Shown: positions 51,425 through 62,600 of the stretch, one piece after another
Numbering within the stretch: position 1 is the first letter of the stretch
Layout of the letters: each line of letters begins with the position of its first letter
Source of the DNA: an uncultured Flavobacterium sp.
GTDB lineage: Bacteria; Bacteroidota; Bacteroidia; Flavobacteriales; Flavobacteriaceae
Assembly (NCBI RefSeq): GCF_943913405.1
Contig: NZ_CALTYA010000009.1
Location: forward strand, 1 to 64,000
Direction of reading: 5' to 3'
DNA: 64,000 bases
Position numbers and translations under genes: made by a program
Notes under the pieces: generated by a model
Databases searched by the model: none
Seen by the model: the letters and a program-made list of their open reading frames with translations, nothing else
Told to the model about the DNA's origin: nothing

Positions 51425-52123
51425 ATGAAAAAATTAGGAATATATTCAATAGCGGCAATGTTCGCATTAGGTTCAATTTTTACAAGTTGCGAATCTGTAA
51501 AAAACACAAATAACACGCAAAAAGGAGCTGGAATTGGTGTTGCGGCAGGAGCTGTAATCGGTGGAATTCTTGGAAATAACATTGGAAAAGGTGGAAATAC
51601 TGCCCTTGGAGCTGTTATCGGAGGTGTTGTTGGTGGCGTTGCCGGAGGTGTAATTGGTAACAAAATGGACAAGCAAGCAAGAGAAATCGACAATGCGCTT
51701 CCAGGTGCTGAGGTAGAAAGAGTTGGGGAAGGAATCAAATTGACTTTGAATGAAAATGCAGTGCGTTTTGATACAAACAAATCAACTTTGACGGCTGCTG
51801 CAAAAGCAAACCTTGATAAATTGGTAACTGTTTTCAACCAATATCCAGATACTGATATTCAAATTTATGGTTATACAGATTCTACAGGTAAGCCAGAATA
51901 CAATTTGACTTTATCAGGGCAAAGAGCTGCTGCTGTAAAAACATATTTGTCAAGCAAAGGACTTTCTTCTGCAAGATTTAAAACTACAGGTTTAGGTATT
52001 GCTGACCCAATTGCTTCAAACGAAACTGTTGAAGGCAGATCTCAAAATCGTCGTGTGGAATTCGCAATTACTGCAAACGAAAAAATGGTTCAAGACGCTC
52101 AAAAAGAAGCTGGAAAGAACTAA
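51425..52123 (+). CDS. OmpA-family lipoprotein with glycine zipper
   Basis: 232 residues. Lipobox 'ALGSIFTSCES' with Cys22. A glycine-zipper hairpin (about 34-80, 'GAGIGVAAGAVIGGILGNNI' and 'GAVIGGVVGGVAGGVIGN') inserts in or spans the membrane. The C-terminal OmpA/MotB-like peptidoglycan-binding domain (about 108-222) has 'IQIYGYTDSTGKPEYN' with the DAP-contacting Asp, and 'NRRVEFAI' with the conserved Arg. It resembles the YiaD/Pal-like class that tethers outer membrane to peptidoglycan. It is cotranscribed with the lipocalin-like gene and ends at a terminator. Confidence 0.9.
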   Translation: MKKLGIYSIAAMFALGSIFTSCESVKNTNNTQKGAGIGVAAGAVIGGILGNNIGKGGNTALGAVIGGVVGGVAGGVIGNKMDKQAREIDNALPGAEVERVGEGIKLTLNENAVRFDTNKSTLTAAAKANLDKLVTVFNQYPDTDIQIYGYTDSTGKPEYNLTLSGQRAAAVKTYLSSKGLSSARFKTTGLGIADPIASNETVEGRSQNRRVEFAITANEKMVQDAQKEAGKN

Positions 52124-52144
52124 TCAAAATATATTTATTTGAGG

Positions 52145-52174
52145 AAGACCGTCTGACAAGGCGGTCTTTTTTTG
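52145..52174 (+). terminator. Terminator after OmpA-family gene
   Basis: AAGACCG / CGGTCTT stem (extendable by G-T pairs) with a long T-run. Confidence 0.82.
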
Positions 52175-52364
52175 TTTTATAAATACACTTGTAATTTGTA
52201 CGGAGAAGGAATATTTGTAAAATTATACAGTCGTAAAATAAGATTCTAAAAATCTAATTTCTAAATATTTATTCAATTTTTTTGAAAGATATTTAACATT
52301 GGTTTATATGTTTCAGAAATATTTGAAATGTACCTTTACGATAAGAATTTAAAATATTCCAATT

Positions 52365-53033
52365 ATGGCAACTGCAAAAAATCCAAAGTCAAAACAACAA
52401 CTTATTGATGATAATCAAATAGTTAGTCTTTATATGAATAGCGTTTTAGAAAAGAATGAAGCGCCAAAAAACGTTTATCTTTTCTGTAAGGAAAATAATT
52501 TTGAAGAAGCTGATTTTTATTCTTTTTTCAGTTCGTTAGATGCTGTGAAAGAAGCAATTTGGGTAAAGTTTTTTGAAAATACAATCAACACGCTTCATGC
52601 TGACGTGAATTATGCGGGCTATGAAAATAGAAATAAATTACTGTCTTTATATTTCACGCTTTTTGAAATTTTGACGCTTAATAGAACTTACGTTTATTAT
52701 GCTTTGAAAGATAATAAGGAAGGCTTGAAAAATCTGCACCAATTAAAAGAATTGCGCAACCAATTCAAGGATTATATCGTAAATATGATTAAGTCGAACG
52801 AACCAGAAAAAATCAGCAAAGTCACAAAAATTACGCGCCCAGTTTTTTCAGAAGGTGCCTGGCTTCAGTTCTTGTTCATATTGAAATTTTGGGTTGACGA
52901 TACTTCAAAAGGCTTTGAAAAAACAGATATTATGATTGAAAAAGCAGTCAAAGCTACGTTTGATATTTTAGACACGACTCCTTTGGAAAGCTTATTCGAT
53001 CTAGGAAAATTCATCTGGAAAGAAAGAGCTTAA
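52365..53033 (+). CDS. TetR-like protein paired with an ABC1 kinase
   Basis: 222 residues, all helical. The N-terminal 70 residues ('LIDDNQIVSLYMNSVLE', 'FCKENNFEEADFYSFFSSLDAVKEAIW') resemble a TetR helix-turn-helix domain, and the remainder a TetR C-terminal ligand domain. The recognition helix is weak, so DNA binding is uncertain. It lies 38 bases upstream of an ABC1/UbiB-family kinase gene on the same strand; the pair looks like a conserved flavobacterial unit. It may act as regulator or partner of the kinase (inference). Confidence 0.7.
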   Translation: MATAKNPKSKQQLIDDNQIVSLYMNSVLEKNEAPKNVYLFCKENNFEEADFYSFFSSLDAVKEAIWVKFFENTINTLHADVNYAGYENRNKLLSLYFTLFEILTLNRTYVYYALKDNKEGLKNLHQLKELRNQFKDYIVNMIKSNEPEKISKVTKITRPVFSEGAWLQFLFILKFWVDDTSKGFEKTDIMIEKAVKATFDILDTTPLESLFDLGKFIWKERA

Positions 53034-53071
53034 TCTAAAAATGCATGCCAAAATAATTTAAAACAGAAGCG

Positions 53072-54385
53072 ATGAAAACTTTAGATAAAATACCCGTAAA
53101 TAAAATTGAACGCGCCGGACAATTAGTTAAAACCGGATTCAAAGTCGGTGGAAATTATATTGCTTATTATGGTGAAAAAATCGTAAATCCGTCATTGACA
53201 AAAGAAAAACTGAACGAAAATAATGCAGAAGATATTTATGACGGACTGAAAAACTTGAAAGGAAGTGCCTTGAAAGTCGCACAAATGCTGAGCATGGACA
53301 AAAATATTATGCCGAGAGCTTATGTAGAGAAATTTTCTCTCGCGCAATTTTCTGTACCGCCATTGTCTGCGCCATTGGTAAGAAAGACTTTTAAGAAATA
53401 TCTGGGGATGTTTCCAGAGGAATTATACGACACTTTTACGCCAGATTCCATGCATGCCGCAAGTATCGGCCAAGTTCACAAGGCTTCGAAAGATGGAAAA
53501 AACTTAGCTGTAAAAATCCAGTATCCTGGAGTTGCTGAAAGTATTAGTTCTGATTTGGCGATTGTAAAGCCATTTGCCACAAAAATGTTCAACCTTCAAG
53601 GAAAGGATTCAGAGCGTTATTTTAAGGAAGTGGAAAATAAATTGCTGGAAGAAACAGATTATGAATTAGAATTAAGACAAGGTGTTTCAATTGCAAAAGC
53701 TTGTGCGGCGATTGCAAATTTGAGATTTCCAAAATATTATGCTGAACTTTCTTCGAAGAAAATTATATCAATGGATTGGATGGAAGGCGAGCATTTGTCA
53801 GAATTCACGGCTCACAATCAAGACAGGGAATTAGGCGATAAAATTGGACAGGCACTTTGGGATTTTTATATGTTTCAAATGCACCAATTGAAGCAAGTCC
53901 ATGCTGATCCGCATCCTGGGAATTTTTTAATTGATAAGGAAGGAAATTTGATTGCAATTGATTTTGGCTGTATAAAACACGTTCCTGAAGATTTTTATAT
54001 TCCTTATTTTGAATTGGCAAGACCTGAAATTATTGACAATCCGGTAATTTTCAAGGAAAAATTATATGAACTTGAAATCTTGCGACATGATGACAGCGAA
54101 AAAGAAATTGAATATTTTTCAGACTTGTTTTCTCAGGTTTTGAAATTATTTACAAAGCCTTTCCAAACGGATTTCTTTGATTTCTCAGATGAAAAATTCT
54201 TTCTGGAAATGGCTAAATTAAGCGAAGATTTCAGCAAAGATTCCCAGTTGCGAAAAATGAACGGAAATAGAGGCTCAAAGCATTTTTTGTATATAAATAG
54301 AACTTTCTTCGGATTATACAGTCTTTTGCATGATTTGAAATCTAGAATTGATACAGAAAATTATAAAATTTACATGAAGCAATAG
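53072..54385 (+). CDS. ABC1/AarF/UbiB family atypical kinase
   Basis: 437 residues. Family motifs: 'LKGSALKVAQMLSMDKNI' (the KxGQ helix with Ala in place of Gly), 'AASIGQVHKA' (Ala-rich loop), the ATP-contacting Lys in 'LAVKIQYPGV', the catalytic 'VHADPHPGNFLIDKEG' and 'IAIDFGCIKHV' (metal-binding Asp). ABC1 proteins in bacteria (UbiB) support ubiquinone synthesis. Flavobacteria use menaquinone, so this member more likely acts in another lipid or quinone process. No C-terminal membrane anchor is evident. A strong terminator follows. Confidence 0.88.
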   Translation: MKTLDKIPVNKIERAGQLVKTGFKVGGNYIAYYGEKIVNPSLTKEKLNENNAEDIYDGLKNLKGSALKVAQMLSMDKNIMPRAYVEKFSLAQFSVPPLSAPLVRKTFKKYLGMFPEELYDTFTPDSMHAASIGQVHKASKDGKNLAVKIQYPGVAESISSDLAIVKPFATKMFNLQGKDSERYFKEVENKLLEETDYELELRQGVSIAKACAAIANLRFPKYYAELSSKKIISMDWMEGEHLSEFTAHNQDRELGDKIGQALWDFYMFQMHQLKQVHADPHPGNFLIDKEGNLIAIDFGCIKHVPEDFYIPYFELARPEIIDNPVIFKEKLYELEILRHDDSEKEIEYFSDLFSQVLKLFTKPFQTDFFDFSDEKFFLEMAKLSEDFSKDSQLRKMNGNRGSKHFLYINRTFFGLYSLLHDLKSRIDTENYKIYMKQ

Positions 54386-54410
54386 GGTTTTAATTGGTTG
54401 GTTAAGGTTC

Positions 54411-54453
54411 GTAAGAGCGATTCTCTATTTTGAGTATCGCTCTTACTTTTTTT
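54411..54453 (+). terminator. Terminator after ABC1 kinase
   Basis: GTAAGAGCGAT / ATCGCTCTTAC, 11-bp perfect stem followed by seven T. Confidence 0.9.
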
Positions 54454-54581
54454 AAAGTTGATAAATTGAGATTTTTATTTTCAAAATAGTTAAATTTTAG
54501 AACTTTATCAATATTGTAATCTCAATATGAGAATATTTATATTTAAATAATTAACTTTATGCGAATATAAATGCTATTCTC

Positions 54582-57500
54582 ATGATAGAAAATCCCAAGT
54601 CTTTATCAAATAGTAACGGAAATCTATTGATATGTAAAAGAAAATTACTTTTTGAATGTGTTGCTAATGCCCTTGTATCGGGAGTTTATGGAGCTAAGTT
54701 TATCATTCTAGCATTTTTGCTATTCGCTATGAATGCTTATTCTCAAACTGTCCTGATTTCGCCGACTGGTGATGGTGGTTTTGAAACAGGAGCGACTCTT
54801 GCGGCTAATAATTGGTCTGCTACAGTTGGAACGGCTGCTCAAAATCAATGGATTGTGGGAACAGGAGCAACAGCAGGTTTCTCAGGAACTCGCGCCGCCT
54901 ATATTACAAATAACACTGCGGGAACGCCGCCACCGCACACATACACTTTGACTACAGCAAGAGTAACTCATCTTTATAGAACTGTTGCAATCCCGGCAGG
55001 ACAAAATAATATTGTCTTGAGTTTTAGCTGGATTGGAGTCGGGGAAGCGGCAAATGATAGAATGCGGATATTTGTGGCGCCGTCATCAGCAGCTGTTCCT
55101 GTTTATGGAACTGCAGTTGCGGCAAACGCAACAGCCTTGCCAGGAGGAACACGACAAGTTGGAAGTACAAATTACAGCGCACAAGCAACTTGGACGACAG
55201 CCACTGTGTCAATTCCGGAAGGTTATGCGGGTTCAAGTATCCGGTTGATTTTTGAATGGACTAATAATAATAATGCGGGAACTTCACCACCGATAGCAGT
55301 TGACAATATTTCCTTGGTACACTCGGCTTTTACACCTCCTTCAAATGATAATTGTTTAGGAGCTACAACTTTGACCGTAAATCCAGCAACGACTTGCACG
55401 GCAACAACTAACGGAACGAGTGTGGGAGCAACAGCAGGAGCAACAGCTTGTGCGGGTAGCGCTGATGATGATGTTTGGTATAGTTTTGTTGCCACTCAGG
55501 CTTCGCATATCATTACAGTTACGCCTACAACAATGGTGGATGTAGTATTTCAGGGATATAGTGGCACTTGCGCAAGCTTGGTTTCTATGGGTTGTGTCAA
55601 TGCGACAACTGGTAACGCGGCAGAAACGGGCACATTCACAGGACTCACAAACGGAGCGACTTATTATGTAAGGATTCACAGTGCGGGATCGGGTGAAAAC
55701 CAAGGCACCTTTACGGTCTGCCTCACGACTCCGGCGGTCACTTATTGCACGCCTTCAACTACTACAACTCCAAGTACGCTGTTTATAAATAATTTTAGAT
55801 TTTTAGGGACTTTGAATGATGTGAGTAATCTGAATACTTCCTACGGAGCTACGGGCTACCAAAATTTTACGGCCAACACGAAAAGTATTCAGGCGCAAGG
55901 AGAAGGAATGAACGTTTACGTGGAAACCAATGGTCTTTCAAAAGTAAAAGCCTGGGTAGACTGGAATAAGGATGGTGATTTTGATGATGCTGGTGAAACG
56001 GTTTATAATTCTGGAATCGGAATTACCTCAACTACTTTTGGATTTATCGTTCCGGCAACTATCTCGCCGGGAGATTATCGCATCAGAATCAGGAATTATA
56101 AAGAAAATGTAATTTTGAGCGGAGACAATTATGATCTTAATTTTACTCCTTGTGAAGCATTTAATGGAATTGCCTTGGTCTCAAATAGATATGGCGAAGC
56201 CGAAGATTATACTTTTGCAGTAGTAGCAAGTTGCTCTGCTCATATAACAAGCGTAACCGATGGAGAAACGTGTGGCAATGGGACAGTTGCTTTGTCGGTT
56301 ACGGGTTCGTCGGGAGTTACTGAATATAGATGGTATGCTGCTTCAACCGGAGGCGCTCCTTTAGCAACAACTACAGTGGGTTCTTGGACAACTCCAACAA
56401 TTTCAACGACTACAGTTTATTATGTCACAGCTTATAATGGCTGTGAATCTTTGGTCAGAACGGCAATTACTGCAGTTAGAAGTCCTGTGCCCGACGTGGT
56501 TTTTACGCCAACTTCTCCTGTAGTTTGTGGTGAAGACAATATAATCTCATTGTCAGTTGCGGGCGATATTGATGAAATAAACTTGATTAACGAACATTTT
56601 GAAAGCGGATTGGGCGTATTTGCAAATCAAATTTATACAAGCAATCCTGCTGTCGATGCGGCAACTTCTTGGCAGACGCGAACAAGCACTTATATTCCGG
56701 CGGGACAAGTTTGGTTTCCAGCTGTTTCTTCCGGTTTTGGAAGCAATAAATTTGTAATGGCGACTTCTGACGTAGGAAATTATACTGTCAACAATGGCTT
56801 AGTTTCTCCGGTGGTAAATAGTACGGGCTATTTAGATCTTACGCTCACTTTTAAAATGTATTATTCGCATTATCAAATAGACGGAACTGATGTAGCAAAC
56901 GATTATGCGACAGTTGACGTTTCAATTGATGGAGGAACAAATTGGATTGAAATTATAAAATATACTTCAGATGTAGGAATTGGAACAAGATTTCAAGATA
57001 TGTCAATAAATTTAAGTACTTACATCAATAGGCCAAATTTACGTATAAGAATCAGATATCATGGCGTCTTTCGCGATGGTATTGCGGTTGATAATGTTAG
57101 ATTGTATGGAAACAAGCCTTTGAATACTGCCTTTAAGTTTACGAGCGGTACGCCACTTGCGGTTTTCACCGATGCTTTGGCTACAATTCCTTACAATTCT
57201 GCTACGATGACAGCAACTACCGTGTATATAAAACCGACGCTGACACAGTTGGAAAATGCAAGTTTTACGATTACCGCCAACGCAACTTTATCAAGCGGCT
57301 GTATTGCTACAAAAAATGTTGTCGTGACTAATAATTCAAAAATTTGGTCAGGTGCTGCTACAAACTGGAATACTGCAGCAAGCTGGAAACCTGTCGGAGT
57401 TCCGACTGCGACAAACTGCGTGATTGTAGTTAATAATTCAACGATTTCTGGAACTTCTTTTGAAGCTTACGGCAGAAACCTAAATGTGAAATCTACTGGA

Positions 57501-59021
57501 AATTTAACAGTAAATGCAACAAATACGCTTACAGTCACAGAGGCTGTAAAAGTAGATACAGGCGGTAATTTTATTTTGGAAAGCACAAGTTCGCTTGTCC
57601 AAATTAATAATACGACAAATACAGGAAATATTAAAGCAAGGGTGAATACCAAGCCGATGAGGCGATTTGATTATACCTATTGGTCTACGCCAGTGGCTTC
57701 ACAAATGTTGGGTACATTATCGCCTTTGACTTTGGCTGACAAATATTACAGTTGGAATACAACAACGCAATCTTGGCTTTTGCACGCATCTGGGAATATT
57801 TCGATGACAAATGCAAAAGGATATATCGTAAGGGCGCCGCAGACATTTTCAACAACTGCGCCGAGCGTTTATCCTGCTGAATTTAGCGGGGTCCCGAATA
57901 ATGGAACAGTATCTATTAATGTCTTAGGAAATTCAAGTCCGGTAGTAGCAAATTATCAATGGAATCTTATCGGAAACCCTTATCCTTCAGCAATCAGCGC
58001 CAATTCATTTTTGTCAAATGCAAGCAATGCAAGTGCTATTGACGGTACTATTTATCTCTGGACGCACAATACGACGCCGAGCAGATTTGTCATAGGAACC
58101 GGTGTTTTCAATTATTCTACCTATGATTATGCCACTTACAATCTTACCGGTGGCGTTGGCGTGGCGGCAATTGATGATCCGAATGATCCAACGCCGAGCA
58201 ATAATTTTAACAGCACGGTGCCGACGGGATATATTGCTTCCGGGCAAGCCTTTTTTGTCCGCGGTTTAGCTAATCTTCCTGTGCAATTTTTAAATACGAT
58301 GCGTGTCAAAGGATTTAATAATGAGTTCTTCAGAGCTCCAGAAGCTACTGAAAAAAGCAGGCTTTGGTTAAATTTAAGTGATCACGAAGGAGCTTTCAAC
58401 CAAATGCTTGTGGGTTATGTGGAAGGTGCTACAAATGAATGGGATAGAGGATATGATGGAGAAATTTTTAATCATAGTAATTTATCTTTTTATACTGTTG
58501 AATCAGATAAAAAGATGACGATTCAAGCCAGAGCTTATCCTTTCAATGATACAGATGTAGTAAAAATTGGTTATAAATCAGATACGGCACGACCTTTATA
58601 TATAAGTATTGATCATGTCGATGAATCGTTTGAAAATAAGAGTATATATATCAAGGATAATTTATTAGGAACAATTCATGACATAACTGAATCGGCTTAT
58701 TCGTTCACAACCCAAAGCGGCACTTTTGATGACAGGCTGGAGATTGTATACAGATTAGAAACTCTGGGCGTTGACAATCCTTCACTAAATTCGGGAACTG
58801 TTTTAGTGTACAAAAAATCAGAATCTATAATCGTGAAAGCAACAACCGAAGTAATTCACAAATTAAAAGTAGTCGATCTGCAAGGAAGATTGCTTTATAA
58901 TGATGATAATGTGGATGATACCCAGGCTGTAATTAATGGCCTGCCACCTGTAGATCAAGTCTTGATAGTTCAGATTACAACTCAAAATGGAGCACAAATT
59001 TTTAAGAAAATAATTTATTAA
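54582..59021 (+). CDS. Giant T9SS type C surface protein with GEVED domain
   Basis: 1479 residues. The hydrophobic core of the signal peptide begins only at about residue 39 ('FIILAFLLFAMNAYSQ'), preceded by an unusually long n-region with no better internal start. Then: a beta-sandwich (about 55-250, 'RTVAIPAGQNNIVLSFSW'), a pre-peptidase C-terminal-like domain (about 255-385, 'DDDVWYSFVAT'), a GEVED domain (about 400-550, 'VKAWVDWNKDGDFDDAGE' to 'GEAEDYTF'), an Ig-like 'TEYRWYAASTGG' segment, a long region to about 1400, and a type C sorting domain ('LVYKKSESIIVKATTEVI' to 'IFKKIIY'). It is inferred to be a T9SS-exported adhesin. Only weak promoter matches lie upstream. Confidence 0.9.
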   Translation: MIENPKSLSNSNGNLLICKRKLLFECVANALVSGVYGAKFIILAFLLFAMNAYSQTVLISPTGDGGFETGATLAANNWSATVGTAAQNQWIVGTGATAGFSGTRAAYITNNTAGTPPPHTYTLTTARVTHLYRTVAIPAGQNNIVLSFSWIGVGEAANDRMRIFVAPSSAAVPVYGTAVAANATALPGGTRQVGSTNYSAQATWTTATVSIPEGYAGSSIRLIFEWTNNNNAGTSPPIAVDNISLVHSAFTPPSNDNCLGATTLTVNPATTCTATTNGTSVGATAGATACAGSADDDVWYSFVATQASHIITVTPTTMVDVVFQGYSGTCASLVSMGCVNATTGNAAETGTFTGLTNGATYYVRIHSAGSGENQGTFTVCLTTPAVTYCTPSTTTTPSTLFINNFRFLGTLNDVSNLNTSYGATGYQNFTANTKSIQAQGEGMNVYVETNGLSKVKAWVDWNKDGDFDDAGETVYNSGIGITSTTFGFIVPATISPGDYRIRIRNYKENVILSGDNYDLNFTPCEAFNGIALVSNRYGEAEDYTFAVVASCSAHITSVTDGETCGNGTVALSVTGSSGVTEYRWYAASTGGAPLATTTVGSWTTPTISTTTVYYVTAYNGCESLVRTAITAVRSPVPDVVFTPTSPVVCGEDNIISLSVAGDIDEINLINEHFESGLGVFANQIYTSNPAVDAATSWQTRTSTYIPAGQVWFPAVSSGFGSNKFVMATSDVGNYTVNNGLVSPVVNSTGYLDLTLTFKMYYSHYQIDGTDVANDYATVDVSIDGGTNWIEIIKYTSDVGIGTRFQDMSINLSTYINRPNLRIRIRYHGVFRDGIAVDNVRLYGNKPLNTAFKFTSGTPLAVFTDALATIPYNSATMTATTVYIKPTLTQLENASFTITANATLSSGCIATKNVVVTNNSKIWSGAATNWNTAASWKPVGVPTATNCVIVVNNSTISGTSFEAYGRNLNVKSTGNLTVNATNTLTVTEAVKVDTGGNFILESTSSLVQINNTTNTGNIKARVNTKPMRRFDYTYWSTPVASQMLGTLSPLTLADKYYSWNTTTQSWLLHASGNISMTNAKGYIVRAPQTFSTTAPSVYPAEFSGVPNNGTVSINVLGNSSPVVANYQWNLIGNPYPSAISANSFLSNASNASAIDGTIYLWTHNTTPSRFVIGTGVFNYSTYDYATYNLTGGVGVAAIDDPNDPTPSNNFNSTVPTGYIASGQAFFVRGLANLPVQFLNTMRVKGFNNEFFRAPEATEKSRLWLNLSDHEGAFNQMLVGYVEGATNEWDRGYDGEIFNHSNLSFYTVESDKKMTIQARAYPFNDTDVVKIGYKSDTARPLYISIDHVDESFENKSIYIKDNLLGTIHDITESAYSFTTQSGTFDDRLEIVYRLETLGVDNPSLNSGTVLVYKKSESIIVKATTEVIHKLKVVDLQGRLLYNDDNVDDTQAVINGLPPVDQVLIVQITTQNGAQIFKKIIY

Positions 59022-59675
59022 AGTTAGTTAATTAGGTTAAACCCCGGAAAAGCCTCATGTTTTAAGTAATATGGGGCTTTTTCACGCTTTATAATTTATA
59101 AATGAGTTATTATGTAAAATTTTAGGATGCTGAACTAGACTGTTTGGTTAGCTATAATAGATTATGTTTTCAAGTAATTCTTTTAAGGCCTGAATCTGAG
59201 ATTTAATTATTTAACTATGTATGTAAAATGTTGATTTTTAAATATATAGTTTTAAAATTTGAATTTTTTTTGTGATAATATTGTTTGTTTTTTTAATTGT
59301 ATGTCAATTTATAACTAATTATATCTAAAAACTATATTTTAATATTTGCATGACGATATTAAAATTTTTGTGTAGTCTAAGTATTACAAAATATATTGGT
59401 AATTAATAATAGATGAAAGTTTTTACTGCATAAAATGTAATTATATTCATAAAAAAATGAAATATTTTATTTAAAAAAAGAGATTCAGATTTTTTTATTT
59501 AAAGATGGCTAGAGTATTGGTTTTGTTGGTTTTTTTGGGATATATGAAGAATTATAATCAGTATTATGTGCTTATTTGTTATAATAAATCATATAAAAGA
59601 TCAATATTTTGAAAAATCAAAAATCGACGACATTGATATTAATTTATATTTGATTTTTAATATAAATTTAACAGT
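59022..59675. other. AT-rich intergenic region between the two giant surface-protein genes
   Basis: 654 bases. A terminator lies at 59048-59082. The remainder is strongly AT-rich with homopolymer tracts; I see no gene, no TTCATCG element and no convincing TAnnTTTG close to the next start. Confidence 0.65.
59048..59082 (+). terminator. Terminator after giant T9SS type C gene
   Basis: AAAAGCCTCAT / ATGGGGCTTTT, 11-bp stem with one T-G pair and T-run. Confidence 0.8.
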
Positions 59676-62600
59676 ATGCTTAAAGATTACTTTTTAGGGG
59701 AGAAAGCTTTTAAGAATTTTATTTCCAATTTAGGAAGTTTAAAAAATGCTCATGCAAGATTTGCAATAACAGTGTTATTTCTTTTTTTCAATATAAGCAC
59801 ATTTCAATCACAAACATTAAATTATGGTTTTAGTAAATCTGCTGGGACATATACTGCAATTTCAGGTGGAACTATTCATTACACAGGAGCAGCATGTTCA
59901 ACCGATGATGTTACGGCAGCGGTTGCAATTCCATCATTTGTGTATAATGGTACAGCATATACAAGTATCAGGATTTCTAACAATGGTTTCATAACTTTTG
60001 GAACTACGGCTCCAACTGCGGCCACTTATAATCCAATAGCTGCAACTACTGCCTATAATGGATCAATTGCAGGATATGCATATAATCTAGTAGCATCAAC
60101 AGTAAGTGGATCTTCGCCAGAAATAATGTCGCTTTTAGTGGGATCAGAATTTGTTGTTCAATTCAAAGATGTTGCAAGAACGACGAACCCCGGAAGCGAC
60201 AGAGTGAATTTTCAAATTCGCCTGAATACATCTACGAATGAAATAAAAATTGTTTATGGAACATGTGTAACTGGAGCGACAAGTACGACAGCGACAAATT
60301 TTGGACAAGTAGGTCTGAGAGGCTCTGCAAATACTATTGCTAATAATCTACTGGTAACAGGAACGGCACCTTATGATACTTGGGCAAATGCCGGCGGAGC
60401 ATCTGATAATGGAGCAACACCTATATTAGCTACAGGTGATGGAATAGCAGGACCTAATGTAATGAGGTATACAAACGCATGTCTACCTGCGAGCGGACAG
60501 TCTTATTTATGGACACCAATAACAAGCTCTTTTTATCAAGGATTGCCTTATACGCAAAATTTTGATTCTTGGACCAGCGCATCAGCTGTAAACGATGTTC
60601 CAGCAACAACGGGAATTTTGAACAGTCCATCCACAGGAAATGCTTCATGGAGAAATGTTTCAGAATCAACAATTAATTCTTTATGGAATAGCACTTCTGG
60701 TCAATTTACAGGAGCAACCCAAGCAGGAACAGGTTCGGCAACTTTTAACCAATATAATGCCCCGAATGCAAAAACAGGAAATTTAGATTTTTATTTAAAT
60801 TTTTCTCCAACTGGATCAAAAGAAGCAAAATTCTATATTAAAAATCCAGGAACAGCTAATGCTAATGATATATTAAATGTTTACTTATCCACAGACGGAG
60901 GGGTAAGTTTTCTTCTGGTTGGAACTTATGCAGCTCCTATTACTGCGTGGACTCAACAAACAGTCACTTTGGGATCGAGTACAAATACAAATTGTATTTT
61001 ACGATTCCAAGGGGTCAGTGATTATGGAACAGCTTTAGAGAATTTAGGAATTGATGAATTATCTGTAAGTATTTTGACTGCATGTACAACGCCAACTGCA
61101 CAACCAACTGCATTAAATCTAACATCAGTCACGGCTACAACTTTATCAGGTTCATTTACTGCGGCTTCTCCCGCCCCAAGCAAATATCTTGTGGTAAGAA
61201 GTACAAGCGCTACAGCCCCAGTGCCAGTTAATGGAACTACATATGCAGTTGCTTCTACAGCTCTTGGAGCAGGAACTTATGTCGTTTCTAATACAAATGC
61301 AACAACTTTTTCAGAAACAAGTTTGACTAGCAATACAAAATATTATTATTATATATTTTCTTATAATGATGCATGTACGGGCGCACCATTCTATTTGACT
61401 GCAACAGCACCTTTGTCGAACAGCACTACAACTTGCCTTTCGGCACCTACATCGACTGCGGGTTCAGTAGTAACAAGTGCTGGATTTACTGCAAATTGGA
61501 CAGCTTTAACAGGGGCAACAGGTTATTTGCTTGATGTGGCAACAACTACAACATTTAATGCGGGTACCTTTGTTGCAGGATATAATAGTCTGGCAGTTAC
61601 GGGTACTTCTCAAGTGGTTACAGGATTAAGTTCAGCTACTACCTATTACTATAGAGTGCGAGCTACTAATGCAACAGCTTGTACTAGCGCAAATAGTGGA
61701 AATCAAACAGTATTGACACTTTGTTCAAATGAGTCAGTTCCAACAGTTCTTCAATCTTTTACTACAGCTAGTATGCCGGTTTGCTGGTCAACAGGTTTGG
61801 TTACAGGTTCAACAAATTGGGCTCCATCAACTTCAAATGATGCAGTTAATAATGCTTATGGAGGAACAGGATATTTTATGGGTAAGGCATACAATTCCTC
61901 TGATGCGCTAGTTTATTCGCAACCTATCAATTTGAGTTCTGCTGGAGCTTCAGCCACAAGAATTAATGTATGGATATGGAGAGATGCATCAAATATAGCA
62001 GGAGACAGAATAAGATTTCATATCAATACTTCACAATCAATTACAGGAGCAACGCAATTGTTGGAAATATTTCCAAGAATAACAACGGCTCCAATTGTAG
62101 CAACTGAAGGATGGTATAATTACACTGCGGATATACCGACATCTTTTAATGTTAATTCTACAGTTTATATAATTGGACAGGGAACAACAGCGGGAGGGTC
62201 TTCTTCTTATGGTTTGGGATTCGATGATTTTAAAGTAGAATTAGTTCCTTCATGTATTCCGCCAACTTTATTGACGACTTCTGCTGTTACAGATGTGACA
62301 GCTACTTTCAGTTGGACAGCTCCGGCAGCAGCTCCAGCTTCTTATGATATTTATTATGGTACTGGAAGTGTAGCAACACCTTTGGCAGTTCCTGTAGCTG
62401 GTACGACCGCTACAACAACAAGCACGACAAATTCAAAAGCAATAACAAGCTTATCGTCAAATACTTCTTATCAATATTATGTGCGATCTGCCTGTGGAGG
62501 AAGCAATGGAAATAGCGCTTGGGCAGGACCTTACACTTTTGTAACAGCGTGCGGAGCTATAAATGTGCCATATACTCAAAATTTTGATGGTGTTACACAG

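Noticed and set aside
60454..60672. Minus-strand frame within the giant fibronectin type III gene
   Set aside because: Shadow of the long plus-strand reading frame that is open to the window end.
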